Source of the DNA: Chromatiaceae bacterium
GTDB lineage: Bacteria > Pseudomonadota > Gammaproteobacteria > Chromatiales > Chromatiaceae
DNA length: 64,000 nt
Assembly (NCBI GenBank): GCA_024235395.1
Contig: JACKMK010000004.1
Location: 752,747 to 816,746 of the forward strand
Reading direction: 5' to 3'
Shown one piece after another: positions 7,869 to 16,375 of the stretch. Below the pieces are notes generated by a model. That model did not search any database, was not told the origin of the DNA, and was given only the letters and a program-made list of their open reading frames with translations. Numbering within the stretch: position 1 is the stretch's first letter; every line of letters starts with the position of its first letter. The position numbers were made by a program, and so were the translations under genes.

Positions 7869-9434
7869 TTAGCGCTTCGCCCCTTTACTGACCACCCCCT
7901 TACCAAGGGCACCTCCCTGTTTTCCAGACTCCTGCCCGGGTGCCCGCAATGGGTTTGCCGCATTGTCAATTGAACGTCCAATGTTCGTCCCCGCCCACGC
8001 CATCATCCCACTCCAAAGCAACGGCAGTCCCAGGTAAAGGCTGGTCGTGATCATATTGAGCAGCATGCGCTTGACGTCGTGTTCACCGGGGTTCGCGAAC
8101 AGCTGCAGGAAGACGTTCACGTCTGGATACATGGACTGGATGAGGTTCTGATCCACCCACATGGCCAGGTACCAGAGCACGCTCCAGAACTTCACGGTGA
8201 ATATCGCCATGGCCCCAATCACCATCATGGACAGAGAGTACCGCGACAGTACGACGACCATGGGCAGCAAGGCGTAGATGCCGAGCAGCAGCAGTGCCTG
8301 GACCATCGGCAGGGCCTGAAGCACCGCGGTCATCGTGACCGAGAACATGGCCGACGCAGCAACCACGCCACCCGCTGCCAGCCCGCCCTTGACGATATTC
8401 TCCGCAGAGCCGACGAGCCCCGTACTGCCACTGTTGTTCGCTACCAAGTCGTTGCTCGACCATACGGGTGGCGAGTTGGTGAGGACGGTCCTGGCAACCG
8501 CATCCTCCTGTTGCTCGCTAGCCAGAGCCGGGGCGACCGCCACTACAAGGCCCGAGAAGCCGGCCGAGGTGGAGTCGGCCTCGTCGATGAGTTTCTGCCG
8601 AAGGCCGATCGCGCCGTCTTCCCACCACTGCTTGCAGGTCGGTTTCCCCCACGTCGGCGGCGAGGCGGGATCGTATTCGGTATCGCGTGCAGCGTTATAA
8701 GCCCAGCCGGGAATCTGCTTGGTCGGGCGCAGCGTATCGTAGTAACCCGCCGTGTTCCGGTAGACATGCGACCCCATCCAGTCCGGATCGTCGTTCCCGT
8801 ACGTCGCCAAGCTTGCAGCGACGGCCGGGGTCGCCAACTGCTCAGCCTGGTATTTGGAACGTGCCGGCACGTAGCACTCGCTGAAGAAATCGCTCGTCTC
8901 CTGGCGAAGGCGCGGATCTTCGATGGTGGCCAGTCTCGCCTGCTGCTCGAAGGTACGTAGATCATTGGTGGCCGGTAGGCCCTCGACGACTGAATGGTTG
9001 AAGCCCGAAGTCATCGCGAGCACCGCATACCACCAGACCGGGATGTTGACCGTAGCCGGTGAGCCGGTAAATCCCGTGGCACCGAAGGTGCTCTGGGGTG
9101 CGGCCACAGTCGCCGTCGCAGGGGTTGGGTTGTCCAGGGTCGGTGGCGGCGTGTAGCTCAGGGTACCGGCGTTGAGCGGCGTCAACGCTGCCGGTTGTCC
9201 GGCGAGGACCACCACCAGCAGCGCGATGAAGAGTTCGATCTCCATGCGGCGCAGAGAGAGACCGGTCACGGTACCAAACTGACCGCCCTCGGCCGGTTCA
9301 CGCCAATTGTCGATCAGGATGCCGAGAAACGGCAGATAGACGATGCCGGTGGCCACGAGGACGTCCCACAGCACCCCGTAGAAAGTCCAGCCGAACAGCG
9401 TCGTGAAGAGTTCGAGGTAGCTGTCGACGCTCAT
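7869..9434 (-). CDS. traG: Conjugal transfer protein, TraG N-terminal family
   Basis: 521 residues. It is an inner-membrane component of the ICE type IV secretion apparatus, related to the N-terminal part of F-type TraG, which acts in mating-pair formation and stabilisation. Several membrane segments are visible: about residues 10-45, 68-85, 130-150, and a cluster at about 340-470 containing AMFSVTMTAVLQALPMVQALLLLGIYALLPMVVVLSRYSL. The long central part is periplasmic in style. The C-terminus ends shortly after the last membrane segment, with no large periplasmic TraG-C domain, as is usual for this ICE class. The start overlaps the upstream gene (ATGA). It is the last gene of the transfer operon seen on this side. 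Confidence 0.9.
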   Translation of the reverse strand: MSVDSYLELFTTLFGWTFYGVLWDVLVATGIVYLPFLGILIDNWREPAEGGQFGTVTGLSLRRMEIELFIALLVVVLAGQPAALTPLNAGTLSYTPPPTLDNPTPATATVAAPQSTFGATGFTGSPATVNIPVWWYAVLAMTSGFNHSVVEGLPATNDLRTFEQQARLATIEDPRLRQETSDFFSECYVPARSKYQAEQLATPAVAASLATYGNDDPDWMGSHVYRNTAGYYDTLRPTKQIPGWAYNAARDTEYDPASPPTWGKPTCKQWWEDGAIGLRQKLIDEADSTSAGFSGLVVAVAPALASEQQEDAVARTVLTNSPPVWSSNDLVANNSGSTGLVGSAENIVKGGLAAGGVVAASAMFSVTMTAVLQALPMVQALLLLGIYALLPMVVVLSRYSLSMMVIGAMAIFTVKFWSVLWYLAMWVDQNLIQSMYPDVNVFLQLFANPGEHDVKRMLLNMITTSLYLGLPLLWSGMMAWAGTNIGRSIDNAANPLRAPGQESGKQGGALGKGVVSKGAKR

Positions 9435-9814
9435 CCGACGGCTCCTTTCGTGGCGGCGAAGAACCGCGCGAGTAGGTCTTGCCCGAGCACCAACTCAATG
9501 ACCAGAAGCCATCCCAAAAGCCGCCAGCGCTGCGCCAGTAGATCGTCGCGCTGTTGTTCGTCGATGCGACCGGCACGGTTTGCCAGGCCAATCAGCCAGG
9601 GCCATAGGGCGGCCACCAGACCGATGAGCGCCAGCCGGATACCCCTTGCGATCGGTTTGAGTTCGTCTACCCGCGCGGCAACCTGTGCCATGGAAGACAG
9701 CTCGACGGCCTGCCACAGCAGGACACCGATGCCAGCCGCCAGAACGACAACCAACACCGAGAGGCCAAGGAGTCCGCTCCTAGGCACAGCCACGGCTTTA
9801 CTGGACGCGGCCAT
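9431..9814 (-). CDS. Small ICE membrane protein between PFL_4711 and TraG
   Basis: 127 residues from the ATG at 9814. Two hydrophobic segments flank a short loop (LLGLSVLVVVLAAGIGVLLWQAVEL about residues 15-39; LALIGLVAALWPWLIGLA about 61-78), followed by a basic amphipathic part and a last hydrophobic stretch (LLGWLLVIELVLG). It overlaps the end of the PFL_4711 gene by 17 bp and is coupled to traG by ATGA, so it belongs to the transfer operon. A small hypothetical membrane protein is regularly found at this position in PFGI-1-like elements. No specific function is known to me. Confidence 0.82.
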   Translation of the reverse strand: MAASSKAVAVPRSGLLGLSVLVVVLAAGIGVLLWQAVELSSMAQVAARVDELKPIARGIRLALIGLVAALWPWLIGLANRAGRIDEQQRDDLLAQRWRLLGWLLVIELVLGQDLLARFFAATKGAVG

Positions 9815-11150
9815 GGCTGAGCGGTCTCGGGTCCACCGGGGACACCTGCGGCACCTGGAGCGACGATTGCCGACGTGCCGCAGCGCGCTGCAGCAGGACG
9901 GCGACCGTATCGGAGACCACTTCCCGGCGTACCCGTGTCTCGAACAGCAGGCTGTCGATCTCTTTGTCGAGTTCGGCGATCGACGCGTCCGCGTGCTCCC
10001 GCGCAACCTCGGTCGCATACACCTCCGGGATCTGGCGGCCGGTGAGCAGCAGCCGACGGGCATACAGGGCCTTCTCCACGGTCCGGGCGGTGCTGATTTC
10101 GGACACCAACCGACCAACGATGAGGCCTTGCTCGGTAGCCGGCATCTCGCGGATTGCCTCAATCACCTGGCGGGTGATGGCGATGCCGGGTGCCGTGATA
10201 GCTTCCAGATTGGCGAGCGTCGGTAGCGTCACTCCACTGACCAGATTCTGAAGGTCCGTAGTTACCGCCGTCGATCCCTGATGCAGCTTGGGCAGTAGCC
10301 CAGTGCCCGGGATGCTGTCCTTGCGACAGGTATCGCAGGTGGTGACGATGTTCTCACCCACGACGTCGACCACCCAGTTCCTGGCATCCGTGGGGGACGA
10401 CCAGATCTCGGACAACCGAGTCGCGGCAGCCGGTGGTATCGGACCGGCCGCCGTCACCGGGCGATTCATGTTGACGTTGTAGCCAGCCTTGACGATGTCG
10501 CCAGTGAACTGGAGCACCGGCTGCCCCGCCCCACCCGCCTGGCCCCCAATCCACGGCACGCCATTGTCACCGTTCGAGGTCTCCACGGAATCTTTGGCCG
10601 TCACGGCGTCGTTGCCACCGATGCCCATCTGCACCTTCCAGTCATTGCCCTTGGACAGCGTGATCAGGTCGGCATACGGATTCTTGCCCTGCGCGATTTC
10701 GGCCTCCATCTGCTCGCAGGACTTGGTCGCGAGCTGCATGGTCTCTTCTGCCTTGAGCAGCGCGTTCTGGAACAGGTCATAGAGGCCGGGATTGGCGCGC
10801 TGCAGGATCAGCGCCGGCAGTGCGGCAATCGCAGAAGAAGCCGCCGCTGTCATGGCATTCATCATGTTGTCGGCCCCGGACTTGATGTTGTTCAGGGTGT
10901 TGGTCACCGCGAGTACCGGATCGAACTTGCCGCAGCTGTAGCCGAGTCCGAGCTGGGCCGAGCCACCGAGGGTCACCGATACCACGGACGGATTGGCCGG
11001 GGCCGACACGGGCTCCGCGCCGCCGATCTCGTAGTACCAGAGGCTGTCCTCCGTCGGGGCCTGCGCGGCGCGCGCCCCAGCCATGTGCAGGGTCGCGCAC
11101 AGGACAGCGAGGGCGATACGGTGCCGGTTGTGGCTCGCATTCGTTTTCAT
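9798..11150 (-). CDS. ICE transfer protein, PFL_4711 family (TIGR03755, TraH-like)
   Basis: 450 residues from the ATG at 11150 (MKTNASHNRHR). This start gives a proper signal peptide (RIALAVLCATLHMAGARA) and overlaps the upstream stop by 4 bp. The product is periplasmic and resembles F-type TraH, part of pilus assembly. Landmarks are SLWYYEIGGAEPVSAPAN after the signal peptide, a glycine-rich segment, CDTC at the centre (VVGENIVTTCDTCRKDS), and a helical C-terminal half (ATEQGLIVGRLVSEISTARTVEKALYARRLLLTG). It follows PFL_4710 and precedes a small membrane protein and TraG, the normal order. Confidence 0.92.
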   Translation of the reverse strand: MKTNASHNRHRIALAVLCATLHMAGARAAQAPTEDSLWYYEIGGAEPVSAPANPSVVSVTLGGSAQLGLGYSCGKFDPVLAVTNTLNNIKSGADNMMNAMTAAASSAIAALPALILQRANPGLYDLFQNALLKAEETMQLATKSCEQMEAEIAQGKNPYADLITLSKGNDWKVQMGIGGNDAVTAKDSVETSNGDNGVPWIGGQAGGAGQPVLQFTGDIVKAGYNVNMNRPVTAAGPIPPAAATRLSEIWSSPTDARNWVVDVVGENIVTTCDTCRKDSIPGTGLLPKLHQGSTAVTTDLQNLVSGVTLPTLANLEAITAPGIAITRQVIEAIREMPATEQGLIVGRLVSEISTARTVEKALYARRLLLTGRQIPEVYATEVAREHADASIAELDKEIDSLLFETRVRREVVSDTVAVLLQRAAARRQSSLQVPQVSPVDPRPLSHGRVQ

Positions 11151-12175
11151 GGCGGGTAGGCAATCCAGTTGATGTCGAACAGGAACCACTGACCGCGGCG
11201 GCTGCAGCACTGGTAGGGCCGCCACAGGTTCCAGACGTAGTCGCCGGCCGCATCGACACGGCCACCACCCCATCCGCTGAGGCTTGCCAGGTCATTGCCA
11301 CCAAACACGTCGCAGCTCGCCTCCGGGCGCGGGGTAAGCATCTGCCAGGTGCCGGTGCGGGCATCCTTCTCGATCAGCGCACCGGGAGGCCAGACGCGCT
11401 GCCTGCCGGAGCCGGATCCGCCGAGCGGCAGGTAGATGTGGGGCTGCCCGGTGCGGGTCACGATGTCACCGGCACGCTGCGCGTTGAGGGCGGCGGCCTT
11501 GGGCTCTTCTGCCTGGGTCGTCCAACCGGTGCGCGGATGTACGCTGCCCCAGGTCTGCAGTGGCCAAATCCCCACTTCGCGAAGCCCTGGGATCAGGCTC
11601 GCCGGATAGAAGATTTCCGGGACCTCCTGGCGCCAGGCCAGCGCATCCAGGCCTGACTGAAAGTACGGCACAAAGCTGGTCGCCTGGGATTCGCACAACA
11701 GCCCCACGCCGGCGACGACGCCGGACAGCGAACTCAGCGGATGGCCAATCGCATCGGTCTCGCGGAACACGAGATTGCGGTGATCCTGCCGGTCGCCGGT
11801 CCCCTCGGTACGGTTGCCGGCGCTATCGATGGGTACCGGCAGCAGCGTCCCCAACAACCCGCTGGCCGCTGTCTTCTGCGCAAGCCCGAGCGTCGCGCGG
11901 ATCTCGGCCCACGGATTGCCGCCGAGTTCGTTGTAAGCACTGACCACCAGATCCGGGTTGTAGTGGCCGACTTTGAGCGAGGTGCGCACGCGGCAGCCGC
12001 GCCACGAGCAGCGCAGCCAGAAACAGACGCCTACCGGCATCCAGCGCATGCAGGTGAAGGTCGCCGCTGTAGTCTGGGCGACGATGTCAGGGGTCGTGAT
12101 CGTTGCAGCATGGCTCGCGGCAGATAAGTGGAGCGTCAGAACCAGGATGAGGCCTGCCAGCCCATGGAGCCTCAC
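11147..12175 (-). CDS. ICE transfer protein, PFL_4710 family (TIGR03756, TraU-like)
   Basis: 342 residues with an N-terminal signal peptide (LAGLILVLTLHLSAASHA). It is periplasmic and related to F-type TraU, needed for assembly of the mating channel. The mature start ATITTPDIVAQTTAATFTCMRWMPVGVCFWLRCSW and the scattered cysteines (CLLCES-like region, CCSRRGQW near the C-terminus) are characteristic. The C-terminus ends YVWNLWRPYQCCSRRGQWFLFDINW. The start overlaps the PFL_4709 stop and its own stop overlaps the PFL_4711 start, so it is tightly coupled in the operon. Confidence 0.92.
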   Translation of the reverse strand: MRLHGLAGLILVLTLHLSAASHAATITTPDIVAQTTAATFTCMRWMPVGVCFWLRCSWRGCRVRTSLKVGHYNPDLVVSAYNELGGNPWAEIRATLGLAQKTAASGLLGTLLPVPIDSAGNRTEGTGDRQDHRNLVFRETDAIGHPLSSLSGVVAGVGLLCESQATSFVPYFQSGLDALAWRQEVPEIFYPASLIPGLREVGIWPLQTWGSVHPRTGWTTQAEEPKAAALNAQRAGDIVTRTGQPHIYLPLGGSGSGRQRVWPPGALIEKDARTGTWQMLTPRPEASCDVFGGNDLASLSGWGGGRVDAAGDYVWNLWRPYQCCSRRGQWFLFDINWIAYPP

Positions 12176-12624
12176 CGTGCGACCTCCTGTTCCCAGGCTT
12201 CGTAACGGTCAAGCGCCTCGACCAGATCCGTCACGCCGTAGACGACGACTCGTCCGTCGAACACGACAGCCGGATAGCGGTCGATGCCGTACTGAACGGC
12301 CTTGGCCAGACCGATCGCGGCGTTCTTGGCCGGTTCCATGTGGGCATTATCGAGTTGCTGAACACGATGCAGCGCTGCCACCTTTGCGGCTTCGGGATCA
12401 TCTGGGAGGCCTTCGGATAGCTTTGACTGGAATCGACCAAGACCATCAACGGCGTAGATCGTGACCACCGCTGCACGGAGTCGCTCCTGGTCCGCGTCAG
12501 TAACCAGGTGATCGCTTGTCGTGAACACTTCAATGCTCAGCGCGTTGCCCGCAACAACGAGCGCACTGAAGACCAGAGGTCCGAAGAGCGTCAGTCCGGA
12601 AAGTGCGCGGAATGAAGCGGGCAT
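12172..12624 (-). CDS. ICE transfer protein, PFL_4709 family (TIGR03757, DUF1525)
   Basis: 150 residues with an N-terminal hydrophobic segment (GLTLFGPLVFSALVVAGNALS), so exported. The remainder, beginning IEVFTTSDHLVT and including YGIDRYPAVVFDGRVVVYGVTDLVEALDRYEAW, has the thioredoxin-fold look of the TrbC/DUF1525 group but no CxxC. It is the first gene of the distal transfer block and is followed by PFL_4710 with a 4-bp overlap. In related elements it lies close to the TraC-type ATPase gene. Here 9.3 kb of metal-resistance cargo separates them, so it must have its own promoter or rely on the cargo. Confidence 0.9.
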   Translation of the reverse strand: MPASFRALSGLTLFGPLVFSALVVAGNALSIEVFTTSDHLVTDADQERLRAAVVTIYAVDGLGRFQSKLSEGLPDDPEAAKVAALHRVQQLDNAHMEPAKNAAIGLAKAVQYGIDRYPAVVFDGRVVVYGVTDLVEALDRYEAWEQEVAR

Positions 12625-13071
12625 GTTTTCTTCTTGGCTCGCGGAACGATAGGGGGCATCGTCGCTATGGGAAGAAAACAGGGGAAGAGGAAACCGGTGC
12701 CATGTCGGACGCGGTTTTCTATGGATCCGGCAAAACGATATACAACGCGCCTGAAGCGGCCATGCAAGGATGCTTCAAGTATCCCAGGCCGATTGCGTTG
12801 GCAGAAGCAAACAATTGCGAATCACTCATTGAGGCGTGGTTCTCAGGACCACGCCGAACGACGCTCGGCCTGTTATGTCCCTCCAGCGGTACATCCGTGC
12901 TGCGTGCAGCCCTGTCGTTGTAATGTTCGCGACGGTGAAACCAGTCAAAGCGACAGTCTTCAGTCATTCCGCAAAGCAGGCTCAATCACCGGCAACCATC
13001 TGCACGGGTGGCTACCCAGCGCCGGTGATGTCACGCCACCGACCGCAGCACAGGTCAGCAGCGATCTCCTC
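12625..13071. other. Intergenic, no gene recognised (cargo junction)
   Basis: 447 bp between the PFL_4709 start and the CDF stop. Short open frames exist on both strands but none has a recognisable sequence or a convincing start. This is the left junction of the czc cargo with the transfer operon. The promoter for the PFL_4709-TraG block must lie here or further upstream. I found no terminal repeats or IS ends. Confidence 0.4.
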
Positions 13072-13743
13072 CTACTGAACGCTGTCGTCAATAGTGATCG
13101 GTATCTCGAGGGCTCGGGGTACGCGGTTTGCCATGGCGATTTCGTCGCGCGCCTGGCGAATCACGGTACGGGCCGACGCCAGGGCAAGTCCGGAAACGAC
13201 GGCTGCGACAAGCAGGTCGGGCCAACGCGTACCCGATCCCAGCACGCCAAGGGCAGCCAGAATGATCGCCAGATTCACGATCGCGTCGTTCCGGCTGCAC
13301 AGCCAGACGGAACGCATGTTCGCGTCCCCGTCCCGAAAGCGGTACAGCATCACCGCGATGCTCAGGTTGGCAATCAGGGCCAGCATGCCGATGGCACCCA
13401 TGGTGTAGGCCTCCGGTGGGACACCGAAGGCGGCGGACCACCCGGTCTTGGCCAGCACGAGCAAACCGTATACGGCCATCGTCACGCCCTTGACCAATGC
13501 CGCCCGGGCGCGCCACAGGAGACCCAGCGACAAAACGCTCAGCGACAGCGCATAGTTGGCGGCGTCGCCGGCAAAATCCACGGCGTCTGCCAGCAGCGAG
13601 ACCGACCCGGCGTGCAGGCCGCCGACGATCTCGACCCCGAACATCAGCGTGTTGACCCACAAGGCGACCCACAGGGCCTTACGAAACCGGGGGTCGACAG
13701 GCGCTTCCGTGGTTGTGCAATGTCCCTCACAACAGCCGGCCAT
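13072..13743 (-). CDS. Cation diffusion facilitator (heavy-metal exporter)
   Basis: 223 residues, six expected membrane helices. It belongs to the CDF family that exports Zn, Cd or Co from cytoplasm to periplasm in exchange for protons. The TM2 metal-site region reads SLLADAVDFAGDAANYALSL, with Asp at the usual positions, and TM5 carries SRNDAIVNLAII. The N-terminus has a Cys/His cluster (MAGCCEGHC) that may bind metal. The long cytoplasmic C-terminal domain is missing, as in short CDF proteins often found beside CadR/PbrR or czc genes. It is divergent from the MerR-type regulator, with a MerR-type promoter between them. Confidence 0.88.
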   Translation of the reverse strand: MAGCCEGHCTTTEAPVDPRFRKALWVALWVNTLMFGVEIVGGLHAGSVSLLADAVDFAGDAANYALSLSVLSLGLLWRARAALVKGVTMAVYGLLVLAKTGWSAAFGVPPEAYTMGAIGMLALIANLSIAVMLYRFRDGDANMRSVWLCSRNDAIVNLAIILAALGVLGSGTRWPDLLVAAVVSGLALASARTVIRQARDEIAMANRVPRALEIPITIDDSVQ

Positions 13744-13777
13744 GAGTTCTCACCTCCTACAGATTTCCATATGAGGT

Positions 13778-13808
13778 ATTTGAAACCCTGGAGTCACTCC
13801 ATGGTCAA
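13778..13808 (-). promoter_or_regulatory. MerR-type promoter/operator for the CDF gene
   Basis: On the minus strand: -35 TTGACC (13803-13808), a 19-bp spacer, and -10 TCAAAT (13778-13783). The spacer holds the dyad GGAGT-G-ACTCC (13790-13800). An over-long spacer with a central dyad is the hallmark of MerR-family activated promoters. The divergent regulator gene starts at 13843, so the site probably serves both directions. Confidence 0.7.
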
Positions 13809-13842
13809 TACTTGTATGTCGAGGGCAATGGAGAAACACAAT

Positions 13843-14295
13843 ATGCGGATCGGTGAACTGGCAGAACGTGCCGCCATCAAGGTCGATACCGTGCGCTATT
13901 ACGAGAAAGCAGGCCTGCTGCCACTGCCGCCGCGCCGGCCCAATGGATACCGGGACTACGGCATCGCGCACCTGGAGCGATTGGCATTCATTCGCCACTG
14001 TCGCGCCCTGGACATGCCGCTGGACGATGTACGACAACTGCTGGATCTGCTGGCGCACCCCAGCGCGGATTGCCAGGACGCGAACCGATTGGTTGACGAA
14101 CAGCTTGCCCGGGTGCAGGAACGCATCAACGATCTGCATACCCTGGAGAAGCAGCTTCAGTCACTGCGCACCCAATGCACGTCCAAGACGTCATCGGCCG
14201 AGTGCGGCATCCTGCACGAATTGGTGGCCGCCGCACAGGGTGACAGCTGCGTTTGCCATCCACGCCAGCGGGGCAAAACTAAAGATCCCGTTTAG
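13843..14295 (+). CDS. cadR: MerR-family regulator, CadR/PbrR type (Cd/Pb-responsive)
   Basis: 150 residues from the ATG at 13843; the frame is open far upstream but without homology. It begins MRIGELAERAAIKVDTVRYYEKAGLLP, the MerR winged-HTH start, followed by the dimerisation helix and metal-binding loop. Cysteines lie where CadR/PbrR use them: one at about residue 78 (SADCQDAN), one at about 114 (RTQCTS), one at about 123 (AECGILHEL), and a C-terminal CVCH. It should repress and, with metal, activate the divergent CDF promoter and perhaps the czc genes downstream. The metal (Cd, Pb or Zn) cannot be decided from sequence. Confidence 0.9.
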   Translation: MRIGELAERAAIKVDTVRYYEKAGLLPLPPRRPNGYRDYGIAHLERLAFIRHCRALDMPLDDVRQLLDLLAHPSADCQDANRLVDEQLARVQERINDLHTLEKQLQSLRTQCTSKTSSAECGILHELVAAAQGDSCVCHPRQRGKTKDPV

Positions 14296-14449
14296 CCTGA
14301 GGTCTGCGACATGCCATTTAGGCTGTCCCCGGCCACGCGGATCAGGGTTCGGATATGACCCCAGGACGGTAGCGCATTGCAAAGCAATCCCGATCTCTCT
14401 ATCATCGAGCCATTATTTTTTGAACGTAACAGCTGTTTCAAGCCAGCCG

Positions 14450-14770
14450 ATGCTGAAGTTCCGAAAATCCATTGCTGCCGTGATCGTGTTGTGCCTGGTG
14501 AGTCTTTCGACCGCCTGGGCCTTCGATTCGCATGCTGTGGATGTTTCGCAACCGGAACGCCTCGTCGATGTATCCGACTCCGCGCCGCTTCCCGACAAGC
14601 ACAGCCACACCGACGATCATTGCTGCCATGGCGGCAGCCACCTGGTCGGGATCGATCAATCGTTGCGTTCGTCGCTGCCGGACACAGATTCCGCACCGCA
14701 AACGCCATCGTCCCGTAGACTTTTTGTCAGTCAATCAAGCCCCCCTCCCCTGAGACCCCCGCAGTCCTGA
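14450..14770 (+). CDS. CzcI-like periplasmic His-rich protein
   Basis: 106 residues from the ATG at 14450. A signal peptide (FRKSIAAVIVLCLVSLSTAWA) is followed by a polar region with a His/Cys cluster DKHSHTDDHCCHGGSHLVG and a Pro/Ser-rich tail. Small exported His-rich proteins of the CzcI/CzcJ kind commonly precede czcCBA and are thought to bind or sense periplasmic metal. It is in line with czcC, 189 bp upstream. The sequence beyond the His cluster is not distinctive, so the assignment rests on the signal peptide, metal-like motif and position. Confidence 0.65.
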   Translation: MLKFRKSIAAVIVLCLVSLSTAWAFDSHAVDVSQPERLVDVSDSAPLPDKHSHTDDHCCHGGSHLVGIDQSLRSSLPDTDSAPQTPSSRRLFVSQSSPPPLRPPQS

Positions 14771-14959
14771 GCCAGTACCGCAGATCGCCGTAGCTGTACG
14801 CACCATGTGCGTGACAGGCCGTGGCGGTTCATGCGCGCGGCGATCTTCATACCTTTCGGCAAAGCACCCGATTGGGACTCTACCGACTACGATCGCTCGC
14901 TCGCCTTGAGTACGCAGGGACCTCGCTGCCCTAGCAGAACGAGAAACAGGAGTTTGCGC

Positions 14960-16375
14960 ATGTACCTCAGGTACTGCTACGCCGCGGCCATCGCGGCGCT
15001 GGGGATGAGCGGTTGCGCCCAGCAACCGGTTGTCGGAGATATGGCCTGGCCACCAGTCCTGCCGTTGGGACAGGAGCTGGGGATTAATCGCCCACCGGCC
15101 GTCTACGAGGCGGAAACCGGCGATGAACGCCCACGGCCACCGCAGCCAACCGGCGCGATCACACTGCGTCAAGCACTGGCGTTGGCACTGGAACACCATC
15201 CTGAGCTGAATGCCTACGCCTGGGAGGTACGCGCAGCCGAGGCGCGTGTGCTGCAGGCCGGCCTGCGGCCGAATCCGGAACTCGAGGCCGAGTTCGAGAA
15301 TTTTGCCGGCAGTAAGGATTTCTCCGGTACCCGGTCGCTCGAAACCACGCTCAGTCTGGCGCAGACCTTTCCCCTCGGCGGCGACATAGAACGGCGGCGC
15401 GAACTGGCAGGCCTGCAGGCTCAGCTGGCCGGTTGGGACTACGAAGCGGCGCGCCTGGAAGTACTCAGCAAGGTCACTGAAAACTACTTGGTGCTACTGG
15501 GCGCACAACGCCAGCTCGCGCTGGCACGCGAGGAACTGACCCTCGCTGAGCAGGTGCGCAACGCCACCGACAGGCGCATCCGCGCCGGCGACGCGCCTCC
15601 CATCGATGCCGCGAGATCCAGCGTGCCAGTCGCCACCGCGCAGGTACGGCTGAAACGGGCCGAGCGGCAGCATCAGGCGGCGCGACGACAGCTGGCGCTG
15701 ATGTGGGCAGCTCCCGAGGCGAGTTTCGGTCTCGCCGAGGGTTCTCTCGACGAGCTTCGCGCCCCGCCATCGCCAGAACAATTGGCGGCGCTGGTCAGCG
15801 CCAACCCACAGGTTGCGCGTTGGGCGGTGGAGATCAGTGCCCGCCGCGCTGAGGCTGCGTTGGCAGAGGCCGAGGCCACACCGGACCTCACCGTGCGTGC
15901 TGGCGTCAAGCACGATAACGCCGACGATGCCAATGCGTTGGTGCTGGGCATTTCGTTGCCACTCCCCTTGTTCGACCGCCGCCAGGGTGACGTGCTGGCC
16001 GCCCGTTTGAGCGCCAACGCGGCGGTGGAACAACGCCGGGCGGCAGAACGACGCGTGGAGGTCGCTCTCTCACGGGCCTACGCACGCATGGCGGGGAGCT
16101 TCGACGAGGCGATGGCCATTCGCGACATCGCGCTGCCTCCGGCGAACGAAGCGTTTAGGTTCACCCGGCGGGCATTCGAAAGCGGCGATCTGGCCCTAAT
16201 CGATGTCCTCGACGCCGAGCGCACCCTAATGGAGCTGCGTACCGAATACCTCGATGCGCTGACCGGTTACCACCTCGCAGTGACCGAGATTGAAGGGCTC
16301 ATTGGCCGGCCGCTGGCCGATCTCGGGGCCCGTGCAGATTCAGATTCCGACAACCATGCCGGAGACCAACGATGA
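14960..16375 (+). CDS. czcC: Outer-membrane factor of heavy-metal RND efflux (CzcC)
   Basis: 471 residues from the ATG at 14960, preceded by AGGAG; the frame is open to 14807 but that part has no signal. The start carries a lipoprotein signal (AAAIAALGMSGC, lipobox Cys at about residue 18). The body has the two TolC/OEP repeats: ALALALEHHPELNAYAWEVRAAEARVLQAGLRPNPELEAE near residue 70 and the alpha-helical coiled region through the second repeat, ending in the conserved LIDVLDAERTLMELRTEYLDALTGYHLAVTEIEGLIGRPL. It forms the outer-membrane channel for CzcBA. It overlaps czcB by 4 bp. Confidence 0.94.
   Translation: MYLRYCYAAAIAALGMSGCAQQPVVGDMAWPPVLPLGQELGINRPPAVYEAETGDERPRPPQPTGAITLRQALALALEHHPELNAYAWEVRAAEARVLQAGLRPNPELEAEFENFAGSKDFSGTRSLETTLSLAQTFPLGGDIERRRELAGLQAQLAGWDYEAARLEVLSKVTENYLVLLGAQRQLALAREELTLAEQVRNATDRRIRAGDAPPIDAARSSVPVATAQVRLKRAERQHQAARRQLALMWAAPEASFGLAEGSLDELRAPPSPEQLAALVSANPQVARWAVEISARRAEAALAEAEATPDLTVRAGVKHDNADDANALVLGISLPLPLFDRRQGDVLAARLSANAAVEQRRAAERRVEVALSRAYARMAGSFDEAMAIRDIALPPANEAFRFTRRAFESGDLALIDVLDAERTLMELRTEYLDALTGYHLAVTEIEGLIGRPLADLGARADSDSDNHAGDQR

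Noticed and set aside
12603..12985. Short open frames on both strands at the left cargo junction
   Set aside because: No recognisable family, no ribosome-binding site, and they overlap each other and the PFL_4709 start.
12634..14295. A 553-codon open frame on the plus strand covering the CDF gene and the cadR region
   Set aside because: Only its last 150 codons have a family (MerR/CadR). The upstream part is antisense to the CDF gene and has no recognisable sequence, so I started cadR at 13843.
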